15,067 nt of DNA from an uncultured Granulosicoccus sp. (GTDB lineage: Bacteria; Pseudomonadota; Gammaproteobacteria; Granulosicoccales; Granulosicoccaceae). Below, in pieces: positions 8,952 to 15,067 of this stretch (position 1 is its first letter; every line of letters begins with the position of its first letter). The translations under genes were made by a program, and so were the position numbers. The stretch lies in NCBI GenBank assembly GCA_938016235.1, contig CALLPU010000416.1, forward strand, positions 1 through 15,067. The letters are read 5' to 3'. Below the pieces are notes generated by a model that had not been told where the DNA came from, made no database searches, and was given only the letters and a program-made list of their open reading frames with translations.

Positions 8952-9982
8952 GCCCAGTACTCTGCGACATGAGACAGCGGTGGATAGGCTCGAGTCGCCG
9001 GGTCCAGCTCGCGCAGCAGGGTTCTGACCCGTGCAAAGTCGTGTCTATGAAAGGCGGTTTCCGCCAGATACGGCAGAACCTTGTCTGCCGGCATACCCAA
9101 TGCCCGTGATCGTTCAAACGCAACGTTGGCACGGCGGTTATCACCTTGCTGTAACGCTACTCGCCCAAGAATAAAATGTGCGTTGCGGTTGATCGGCAGA
9201 ACGGCAACTGCCTGAATGGCAGCTGCTGATGCTTTTTCCAACAGCTGCCTGCGTGCTACCGGCTCTCCCTGTTCCAGCGTCAACAGCTCCCAGTAATTGC
9301 TGGCTATCTGTAACCAGGAGTTTGAGCTCTCGACGTTATCGCCCTCAGAGACCCGCAATTCCAGTTGCTGAATCTGCCGATTGAGTTCAGTGACTTTCCG
9401 ATCCAGTGTTTTATAGGCGGTTAGACGAATACGTTCGTCGTCATGGTGCATGGCCTGTTTCAACGCCGTAACCGACAGGGAATTCTTGATGTTGCTCGCC
9501 GCCAGTACTTTTCGGTACAGATCATCATCGTCTGACGAATACATCAGGTGCTCGGTAAATCCGCGGCTGTCCACTTTGGTGGCCAGCCTGCCTGACGGTG
9601 TTGTGAACGGCAGCTCTGCACGAGCAGTGAGTTGCCAGTAATCCGGTTCGCGGTGTCGAAGCTGGCTTTCTCTGAACCCGTAAGCCAGCGCAAGCACCGA
9701 CCCGACAAGACCAGCAAACGGGATGAAGAGCCCCAGTGCAAACACGAGGAAAAAGAGCGCGATGGGCTGATCAAATCGCTGCGCTATCAGGATCATCAAC
9801 TTCACGGTACAACAGGCCGACATGGCCGTCAGCAGAACATGCAACACGACCCACACTAGTGGCGTGATGCTGAACAGATCCAGACCCGCCAACTGTGCCA
9901 GCAGCAGACACTGGCCTGCGGCGGCAATAACAATACCGCTCCACCACAACACACTATGCGACACCGGATTGCTCCTGGGCAT
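8948..9982 (-). CDS. pelE: PelE, inner-membrane TPR protein of the Pel synthase complex
   Basis: With the start taken at 9982 the protein has 344 residues (about 329 in Pseudomonas). It has three hydrophobic stretches near the N-terminus (about residues 9-33, 38-66 and 73-102), a charged cytoplasmic region, then helical repeats resembling TPRs from about residue 220 to the end. One shows NAHFILGRVALQQGDNRRA and is followed by LPYLAETAFHRHDFARV. This is the PelE pattern: membrane anchor plus TPRs that recruit PelF to PelD and PelG. The ATG at 9982 is preceded by AGGCAGG and overlaps the pelD end by 29 nt. A GTG 48 nt further upstream (10030) would also be in frame but has no clear ribosome site. 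The call rests on topology and position more than on motifs. Confidence 0.86.
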   Translation of the reverse strand: MPRSNPVSHSVLWWSGIVIAAAGQCLLLAQLAGLDLFSITPLVWVVLHVLLTAMSACCTVKLMILIAQRFDQPIALFFLVFALGLFIPFAGLVGSVLALAYGFRESQLRHREPDYWQLTARAELPFTTPSGRLATKVDSRGFTEHLMYSSDDDDLYRKVLAASNIKNSLSVTALKQAMHHDDERIRLTAYKTLDRKVTELNRQIQQLELRVSEGDNVESSNSWLQIASNYWELLTLEQGEPVARRQLLEKASAAAIQAVAVLPINRNAHFILGRVALQQGDNRRANVAFERSRALGMPADKVLPYLAETAFHRHDFARVRTLLRELDPATRAYPPLSHVAEYWA

Positions 9983-11375
9983 CGCCTGCCTGCAGCGCAG
10001 CACCGATAGCCAGCGGCCCGATGTGTTCACTGAGAAACGCCAGGCAAGTCACTCGCGAATCTGCGGCAGTGATCATTTGCATTGCCGTACCCTGCAGCAC
10101 ATCGATGAGCGCCACACCGAATTCTTCAGAGACGGCACTGTTCACACGCTGCAAAAAGGCATGTGTCTGTGTCTCGGACATCAGCGGCAAGAGTACAGAC
10201 AACACAGGGGTTTGATCATCACCCTCGATAATCCACGAGGCATCCAGGCTGCGTATCCCCGAACTGATGAATTCTGCAATCCGCTCATTACCAGCCGCCG
10301 CGGAAAAATTCAGACAGATCAGTGCAGACTCTGTGCTGTGCGAGTGCGCAAAGCGCAACACCGTATCGAGTTCTGCCAGAAACCAGTCGGCGCGTGACAA
10401 GGCTGCGCCTCTTGAGCGTGTCAGCTGGTTACCCACGTAGTATCCCAGTAACGCCAGTAGATTCAGGTTCTGCTGCTGAAACGCCATGAAGTGCATGTCT
10501 TTGATCGCCAGCACACCGTGCAGATGCCCATCGGTATCCACCAGAGGCACTACCGCCAACAGACTGCTCTCATGGTGATTCTCTGCCAGCGACTCCAACT
10601 TGATACTCGCCACTTCATGAGTACTGATTGCGGCACGCAACAGCGGATCGAAAACCGGTAGTTCAAACATGTCACCGTGGGTAGCGATAGGTGTCTTGTC
10701 GACAAGCTTTGCATCGCTCATGGCATAAAGACCGGCTACCTGGATGGAGCAGAATTGCGAAAACACCGCCATCAATTCGTTGCCTGCTTCTATCCCACGC
10801 TCGCCGGAGCTGAGTACCGGCTTGAGTTGCTGCAACGCCTCTCTCAAACTCAATCGTTGCCCCGCCATATACTCTTCCAAAAGACCATGGGACACTTTCA
10901 GAACGTGGTAATCGGTGCTGAATTCCTTGAGTCTGTGTCGTAGATACTGATTTTCAGCTTCAGCTTTTTGACTGCTCTTGCGCCACGCCGTTGCAGCATC
11001 GCCCACCACCAGGCTCATCACCAACGTTCCGATCGCCAGTACGCTGTGTTGAGTTGCCAGTGCTGTATAGGGTGCAAATGGAAACAACAGGAACAACCCG
11101 GTCATCAGACCACAGGACACACCCCAGCCACTCCCGTAGCGCGCCGCAAACAGTAACGGACCTGCGATGACCCAGGGAAATCCTGACAACAGGCCAGTGG
11201 GGTTATCTGGAAATATCAGCAGACCACCTGCCGGCAGAAGCCAGGCAAAGAACACCAGCTCCAGAACGCGTTGCCGTTGCCCTGCGCCACGGCGAATATG
11301 GCCCAGCCAATACGCAGCCGAGCGTTTTTCGCTGGAGAAACTCAAGACTGCGAGCACGCGATTCAGTGTATTCAT
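9954..11375 (-). CDS. pelD: PelD, inner-membrane cyclic-di-GMP receptor
   Basis: This is a 473-residue protein (455 in Pseudomonas). It has four hydrophobic segments (about 37-55, 62-81, 82-101, 107-126), a short coiled-coil stretch (about 132-170), a GAF domain (about 172-321) and a degenerate GGDEF domain (about 326-456) in which EGDDQ replaces the active-site GGDEF. The inhibitory-site motif RSLD (R375, D378) sits five residues before it, and R410 follows 32 residues after D378. As recalled, the c-di-GMP ligands of Pseudomonas PelD are R367, D370 and R402, so all three are kept with a constant offset of 8. It should therefore bind c-di-GMP and activate Pel synthesis post-translationally, without being a cyclase. 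The ATG at 11375 lies 16 nt after the pelC stop. An in-frame ATG at 11447 would add 24 residues inside pelC and is not preferred, though the ribosome site at 11375 is weak. Confidence 0.93.
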   Translation of the reverse strand: MNTLNRVLAVLSFSSEKRSAAYWLGHIRRGAGQRQRVLELVFFAWLLPAGGLLIFPDNPTGLLSGFPWVIAGPLLFAARYGSGWGVSCGLMTGLFLLFPFAPYTALATQHSVLAIGTLVMSLVVGDAATAWRKSSQKAEAENQYLRHRLKEFSTDYHVLKVSHGLLEEYMAGQRLSLREALQQLKPVLSSGERGIEAGNELMAVFSQFCSIQVAGLYAMSDAKLVDKTPIATHGDMFELPVFDPLLRAAISTHEVASIKLESLAENHHESSLLAVVPLVDTDGHLHGVLAIKDMHFMAFQQQNLNLLALLGYYVGNQLTRSRGAALSRADWFLAELDTVLRFAHSHSTESALICLNFSAAAGNERIAEFISSGIRSLDASWIIEGDDQTPVLSVLLPLMSETQTHAFLQRVNSAVSEEFGVALIDVLQGTAMQMITAADSRVTCLAFLSEHIGPLAIGAALQAGDAQEQSGVA

Positions 11376-11391
11376 GGTGTGCGCGCCAACG

Positions 11392-11952
11392 CTATCGCGG
11401 GGTCGCGTCAAGCTGAACCTGATCCAGCAGATCACGTATGACCCCATCAGCTACGCTGGGTAAGCTGGCGTAGCCCCAACCCGTGCGTGCGGCGTTAGCT
11501 TGCCATACAACGTTATCTGTGTATAAATCCACCAACTTCAGGCTAAGCCCGACGGCGGGTTCCCGGTCGGCTCCAGCCTTGTACTGCCATTCATGGATGG
11601 TACCGGTCAGCCCATACCGGTAGCCCGATTGTCTGGCCCAGTCACGAGCCTGTTGCAGACGCTTTCCGGTATCCAGCAAATGTCGCAAACTGACCTGTCG
11701 CACGGGAGAGTAAGTATCTACCGATCCAACCCCTCTGGCCCGCAGCTGGGTTTCGATCATCGTGTGTGCCTGAGCATCGGCCTGCGCCGTATCCGACAGG
11801 TTATCGATAGGTAATAACGCCCATCGCTGGTTGGCTTCCACGACCACTCTGGGCGTGCTGGTCATGCTGCTGCAGCCACTCAGGGCCAGCAGCACAAAGG
11901 CTACGATCAGCCAGAGTTGGATTTGGGTTGACTTCGCTGTTCTGTATTGCAT
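11392..11952 (-). CDS. pelC: PelC, outer-membrane lipoprotein of the Pel export channel
   Basis: This 186-residue protein has a lipoprotein signal: basic N-terminus, hydrophobic core and lipobox LSGC with Cys27, followed by Ser-Ser, which favours outer-membrane sorting. The mature part carries WALLPI at 44-49, GYRYGLTG at 110-117, DLYTD at 142-146 and TGW at 157-159. Pseudomonas PelC (about 172 residues) forms a dodecameric periplasmic ring on the inner face of the outer membrane beneath the PelB barrel. The start at 11952 was chosen because it places the signal peptide at the N-terminus and has AGGA about 8 nt upstream. An in-frame ATG at 12042 would put 30 non-signal residues in front of it. 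It is the first pel gene of the run, 116 bp after the epimerase gene. A diverged second copy of the domain is fused to PelA. Confidence 0.92.
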   Translation of the reverse strand: MQYRTAKSTQIQLWLIVAFVLLALSGCSSMTSTPRVVVEANQRWALLPIDNLSDTAQADAQAHTMIETQLRARGVGSVDTYSPVRQVSLRHLLDTGKRLQQARDWARQSGYRYGLTGTIHEWQYKAGADREPAVGLSLKLVDLYTDNVVWQANAARTGWGYASLPSVADGVIRDLLDQVQLDATPR

Positions 11953-12068
11953 GGTCGAGTTCCTGACGAGGTCGTATTCCGCCTTCGCAAAGCGTTGGCT
12001 AGCTAACCTCACACCATTCAAGAGCCCGTCCGGGTGCTCCATGGCGAAGGGATCGGTCGCTGGACGTA
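11953..12068 (-). promoter_or_regulatory. Leader between epimerase gene and pelC
   Basis: This 116-bp gap is the only real spacer within the minus-strand block. It holds the pelC ribosome site (AGGA about 8 nt before the ATG) and a small hairpin at 11980-11994 (six-pair stem with one G-T pair and a GCG loop on the minus strand). I could not pick out a convincing sigma-70 promoter or an intrinsic terminator with a T-run. It may be a plain read-through spacer or contain a pelC promoter of another class. Confidence 0.3.
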
Positions 12069-13106
12069 TCAGCCGGTCGCCGAACGCACCTCAGCTCGCA
12101 GGGTCAGTCGTTCCTCCCAGTCCAATGATGTCTGGACAATGACATCAAGATCATCGAACTTTGGCGTCCAGTTAAGTGTTTGCTGAATTTTTTCCACGGC
12201 AGCAATGAGTGCCGGCGGATCACCTGCACGCCGGGGTTGCTCCACTACATTCAACGCCTCGCCGTTGATGCGCGATACGGACTCAATCACTTCGCGCACA
12301 CTGAAGCCCTTGCCATAGCCACAATTCACCAGCGTCGAATCTCCCCCATCACGCAGATACTCCAGCGCCGACAAGTGCGCACTGGCCAGATCGGTCACGT
12401 GGATGTAGTCGCGTATTCCAGTACCGTCCGGCGTTGGATAGTCTGTTCCGAACACCACCAGTTGCTCACGCTTGCCTACCGCCACCTCGGCAGCCACCTT
12501 GATCAGCAACGTGGCATTGCGGGTCGACTGGCCAATCATGCCATCCGGATCTGACCCGGCAACATTGAAGTAGCGCAGGATCACATGACGCAGGTTGGTC
12601 GCCTGACTCAGGTCCTTGAGCATGTGCTCAGACATCAGCTTGGACATACCGTACGGATTGATCGGCGCAGTCGGTAACTCCTCGGTGCACGGCTTTGTAT
12701 CGTCTTGTGGTATCCCGTAGGTCGCTGCCGTGGACGAAAAGATCACCTTGTCTACCCCGGCCGCCTGGCAGCACTGCAGCAGGTTGAGTGTGCTACGGGT
12801 ATTGTTGGCGTAGTACTTGAGCGGGTTTTCCACACTTTCGGGCACGATGGTATGCGCTGCGAAATGCATCACGGTATCCACGTCATGCTCATCGAGTATG
12901 CGACTCACCAGTTCAGCATCGCCGGTGTCTCCCTGTATCAGGGTACCGTAGAGCACCGCGTCTTCATTACCTGTTGAGAGGTTGTCCAGCACGACGATAC
13001 GCTCGCCCTGCTCTCCCAGCAGCTTGACAACATGGCTACCGATATAGCCCGCGCCACCAGTAACCAGAATACTCTTACAGCTTGCGTGATCAGTCATGCG
13101 TCTCAT
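12069..13106 (-). CDS. galE: GalE-type UDP-hexose 4-epimerase, probable Pel precursor (UDP-GlcNAc/UDP-GalNAc) enzyme
   Basis: This 345-residue extended SDR interconverts UDP-glucose/UDP-galactose or their N-acetyl forms with tightly bound NAD. Seen: the Rossmann motif TGGAGYIGS (16-24), the DNLSTG loop after strand 2, FSSTAATYG (123-131) and the catalytic pair Y152-x3-K156 in NPYGMSKLM, GTGIRDYIHV (228-237), and the C-terminal sugar pocket RRAGDPPAL (292-300). The residue equivalent to E. coli GalE Tyr299, which blocks N-acetylated sugars, is Leu300 here. The catalytic Ser124 position is Thr126, a conservative change. In Pseudomonas protegens a related enzyme, PelX, makes UDP-GalNAc for Pel, and this gene is in the matching place just ahead of pelC. 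The precursor role is inferred; substrate range cannot be read from sequence. The start is ATG at 13106, with a second in-frame ATG at 13097 equally possible. Confidence 0.92.
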   Translation of the reverse strand: MRRMTDHASCKSILVTGGAGYIGSHVVKLLGEQGERIVVLDNLSTGNEDAVLYGTLIQGDTGDAELVSRILDEHDVDTVMHFAAHTIVPESVENPLKYYANNTRSTLNLLQCCQAAGVDKVIFSSTAATYGIPQDDTKPCTEELPTAPINPYGMSKLMSEHMLKDLSQATNLRHVILRYFNVAGSDPDGMIGQSTRNATLLIKVAAEVAVGKREQLVVFGTDYPTPDGTGIRDYIHVTDLASAHLSALEYLRDGGDSTLVNCGYGKGFSVREVIESVSRINGEALNVVEQPRRAGDPPALIAAVEKIQQTLNWTPKFDDLDVIVQTSLDWEERLTLRAEVRSATG

Positions 13107-13216
13107 TGCTCGAGGATTGACAATCTATCTGCCCAACCCCCTATATGTCGTCCGTAATGACACAGCCTTGAGACGAGCTCGGGTATTCTGCACAGACCCC
13201 AGCCCTTGGAAACGAT
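13107..13216. promoter_or_regulatory. Divergent promoter region between the Pel block and argE
   Basis: These 110 bp separate the minus-strand block from plus-strand argE and must drive at least one of them. On the plus strand there is a perfect TTGACA at 13117-13122 followed, after a long 19-nt gap, by TATATG at 13142-13147. On the minus strand a weak ACGACA (13151-13146) and TAGATT (13127-13122) pair is spaced by 18 nt and would start transcription just before the epimerase ATG. The two candidates overlap. An 8-bp palindrome CGAGCTCG lies at 13174-13181. No confident operator was recognised. Confidence 0.33.
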
Positions 13217-14401
13217 GTGACCACCCGCGAGCTCCTAGCAAAACTGATCAGCTTTGACACCGTCAGCCGCCACCCGAACCGGGCGTTGATGGACTTCGTT
13301 TCAGACTGGCTTGCACAACGAGGCATCGAAGCCCAGCTGATCCCCAATACCGATGGCAGCAAGGCTAATCTGTATGCCACGGTGTGGCCGAAGGCACCGG
13401 CACATCGCACTACCCGGGGCATTGTGTTGAGTGGACATACCGACGTCGTACCGATTGACGGCCAGACCTGGAGCGTACCGGCCTTCGATATGATCGAACG
13501 AGATAACCGTTACTATGGACGTGGCACAGCGGACATGAAGGGGTTTGTTGCGTGTGCGATGAGCGCGATGTCAAACGCGGCATCCCTGCCCTTGACCACA
13601 CCACTGCACCTGGCACTGTCTTATGACGAGGAGATTGGTTGCGTGGGCGTACGCTCGTTGATCGACACGCTGTCGCGATTCACCGTGCAACCAAAACTGT
13701 GCATTGTGGGTGAACCCACCGAGATGGCGGTGGCGACAAGGCACAAGGGAAAATGCGCTGCACGAGCTGCTTTTCAAGGCCAGGAAGGTCACTCAGCTTT
13801 AGCACCGCATCATTTGAATGCCATACACATGGCGTGTGATTTCATCGCAGGCTTACGTACCTTGCAGCAGCAACTTGCCGCACAGCACCCGCAACCTGAA
13901 GGGTTGGAAGTGCCCTACTCGACCGTACATGCTGGGCTCATTAATGGTGGCACCGCATTGAATATCGTACCCAACCGCTGTACGGTGGATTTTGAAATTC
14001 GCAATGCCGCAGGCGAAGATGCAGGCCAGCTATTGGAAACGATCATGACACTGGCGCACCGGTCCATCGAACACTATCGAGCCAGCTTTCCCGAAGCCGC
14101 CGTATCATTTGATGTGTTCAATGAATACCCGGGACTGGATACACCTGAAGATTCCTGGGCCGTGCAGTTCATGAAATCGTTGACCGGTGCCAACCACTGT
14201 ACGGAAGTGGCCTTTGGCACGGAAGCCGGCTTGTTCAGCAGCAAACTGGACATACCCAGCGTGGTCTGTGGCCCGGGCTCAATGGCCCAGGGTCACAAGC
14301 CCGATGAGTTCATCAGCATTGAACAAATGGACCACTGTGAACAAGTGTTACAACGATTATTGAAGTACCTGTGCGGCCCTAACCCGGCAGCTCAGCTTTA
14401 G
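13217..14401 (+). CDS. argE: Acetylornithine deacetylase (M20 family, ArgE)
   Basis: This 394-residue cytosolic metallo-hydrolase removes acetate from N2-acetylornithine in arginine biosynthesis. M20 metal and catalytic residues are all visible: SGHTDVVP (H74, D76), GRGTADMKG (D106), SYDEEIGC (E138 as general base, E139), VGEPTE (E166) and GHKPDEF near the C-terminus (H360). The lid-domain dimerisation region includes QEGHSALAP (H192). FGTEAGLF and CGPGSMAQGHKPDEF are typical of the ArgE branch, and length matches the family (about 380-390). The start is GTG at 13217, preceded by GGA with 6-nt spacing; the overlapping ATG at 13215 is out of frame and hits TGA at once. It is transcribed away from the Pel block and has no evident link to Pel. 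Related M20 members (DapE, aminoacylase) are possible but fit less well. Confidence 0.9.
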   Translation: MTTRELLAKLISFDTVSRHPNRALMDFVSDWLAQRGIEAQLIPNTDGSKANLYATVWPKAPAHRTTRGIVLSGHTDVVPIDGQTWSVPAFDMIERDNRYYGRGTADMKGFVACAMSAMSNAASLPLTTPLHLALSYDEEIGCVGVRSLIDTLSRFTVQPKLCIVGEPTEMAVATRHKGKCAARAAFQGQEGHSALAPHHLNAIHMACDFIAGLRTLQQQLAAQHPQPEGLEVPYSTVHAGLINGGTALNIVPNRCTVDFEIRNAAGEDAGQLLETIMTLAHRSIEHYRASFPEAAVSFDVFNEYPGLDTPEDSWAVQFMKSLTGANHCTEVAFGTEAGLFSSKLDIPSVVCGPGSMAQGHKPDEFISIEQMDHCEQVLQRLLKYLCGPNPAAQL

Positions 14402-15067
14402 ACGGAGTGAGTCAGCCCACCATCCACACGAATATTCTGACCGTTAATGTAACTGGACGCATCAGAGACCATGAACGCAACGGTTTCGCTCAATTCCCGC
14501 ACGTTCGCGTATCGCCCGGCAGGAATGCGCGCTACACGATCCTCTTTTTCAGGCAAGCTGTCGATGAATCCCGGCAGAATATTATTCATGCGAATTCCTT
14601 CGGCCGCGTACTGATTGGTAAACAATTTGGTGTAACCCGCCAACGCAGCTCTGAAAATGGCTGATGTTGGAAAGTCCGGATCGGGTTCGAAGGCGGCAAA
14701 CGTAGAAATGTTGACGATAGAGCCCTTGCCCTGCTTTTGCATGTGAGGCAGAACCAGCCGTGTCATGCGTACCACGTTGAGCATGTAGTAGTCCATTCCT
14801 GAGTGCCAGTCTTCATCACTGATGTCCATAACGGGCCCTTTCGGGCCATGTCCTGTGCAATTCACCACCGCATCAATGCGACCGAATTTCTGCATGGCAG
14901 CGGATACAAATCTCTCCAGATCACTAACCACCAGATTAGAGCCTGTGAATCCAAGCCCACCGAGTTCAACACCCAGTGCTTCTCCTTTACCCGATGAAGA
15001 CATTACTCCCACGTCGTAACCTTTCTCAGCGAGTAATCGGGCAGCATCCGCACCAATGCCACTGCCA
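14398..15067 (-). CDS. SDR-family oxidoreductase with altered catalytic motif (5' end beyond right edge)
   Basis: The frame is open to the right edge. The first visible codons give GSGIGADAARLLAEKGYD, the glycine-rich Rossmann cofactor loop and following helix, so only the first few residues are missing. The GTG at 15012 is internal, not the start. Also visible: NCTG (usual NNAG), the catalytic-type serine in VNISTF, LPGFIDS, and the C-terminal INGQNIRVDGG typical of classical SDRs. The usual YxxxK is absent. The matching segment (near 14650-14664) reads TSAIFRAAL, with Ser at the Tyr position and Arg at the Lys position. I recall a subfamily of SDRs annotated as oxidoreductases with this FRAAL/FRAGL pattern; its reaction is unknown to me. 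The gene ends in TAA at 14398, overlapping the end of convergent argE by 4 nt. The substrate cannot be named. Confidence 0.85.
   Translation of the reverse strand, partial: GSGIGADAARLLAEKGYDVGVMSSSGKGEALGVELGGLGFTGSNLVVSDLERFVSAAMQKFGRIDAVVNCTGHGPKGPVMDISDEDWHSGMDYYMLNVVRMTRLVLPHMQKQGKGSIVNISTFAAFEPDPDFPTSAIFRAALAGYTKLFTNQYAAEGIRMNNILPGFIDSLPEKEDRVARIPAGRYANVRELSETVAFMVSDASSYINGQNIRVDGGLTHSV

Noticed and set aside
9822..10397. 191-codon plus-strand open frame across the pelD/pelE junction
   Set aside because: It is antisense to two real genes and its composition looks like a shadow frame. No motif is seen.
11376..11447. Longer PelD start at 11447
   Set aside because: It would overlap pelC by 56 nt. 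The later ATG gives a length and ligand-residue numbering closer to Pseudomonas PelD.
11953..12042. Longer PelC start at 12042
   Set aside because: It would place 30 polar residues before a clear lipoprotein signal peptide. The ATG at 11952 has a good ribosome site and gives a normal signal.
12015..12045. Intrinsic terminator between the epimerase gene and pelC
   Set aside because: A short GAGC...GCTC stem is possible but it is bulged and not followed by a T-run.
13107..13216. ArgR operator before argE
   Set aside because: The consensus needs two close TGAAT/ATTCA arms. Only a loose TATTCTGCA half is present, so there is no support.
14398..15012. Complete SDR gene starting with GTG at 15012
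   Set aside because: Codons upstream of this GTG stay open and encode the GSGIG cofactor loop and helix, so the true start is beyond the window.
1..15067. Defence system, CRISPR array, mobile element or prophage
   Set aside because: No direct-repeat array, transposase, integrase, terminal inverted repeat or tRNA-bounded island was seen. The window is a biosynthetic locus with ordinary flanking genes.

Overview
The window comes from a Gram-negative bacterium, most likely a gammaproteobacterium. The evidence is two outer-membrane-type lipoproteins, a PelB-type outer-membrane export protein, and a full Pel exopolysaccharide locus resembling that of Pseudomonas. By eye the DNA is moderately GC-rich and evenly used across genes. 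I see no insertion sequences, tRNAs, rRNAs, CRISPR arrays or phage genes. Genus cannot be assigned from the sequence alone.

Layout: positions 1-13106 are one minus-strand block, read from right to left as galE-like epimerase, pelC, pelD, pelE, pelF, pelG, pelA, pelB. PelB runs off the left edge. From pelC onward the genes abut or overlap (ATGA junctions at pelE/pelF and pelG/pelA, and a 26-nt pelA/pelB overlap), so they read as one operon. A 110-bp divergent spacer (13107-13216) separates this block from a plus-strand argE-like acetylornithine deacetylase gene (13217-14401). That gene converges, with a 4-nt overlap, on a minus-strand SDR oxidoreductase gene cut by the right edge.

How the Pel genes work together: the epimerase probably supplies the UDP-GalNAc (and UDP-GlcNAc balance) used by the cytosolic glycosyltransferase PelF. 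PelD, PelE and PelG form the inner-membrane synthase/export complex. PelD carries an intact RxxD...R cyclic-di-GMP site, so the system should be switched on by c-di-GMP. PelA hydrolyses and deacetylates the polymer in the periplasm. PelB (TPR scaffold plus a barrel beyond the window) and the lipoprotein PelC form the outer-membrane exit.

The most unusual point is pelA. It encodes a canonical-length PelA with about 163 extra N-terminal residues. Those residues are a lipoprotein signal followed by a second, divergent PelC-like domain, giving a PelC-PelA fusion in an operon that also keeps a stand-alone pelC. The gene order (C-D-E-F-G-A-B, with an epimerase in front) also differs from the Pseudomonas order A-B-C-D-E-F-G.
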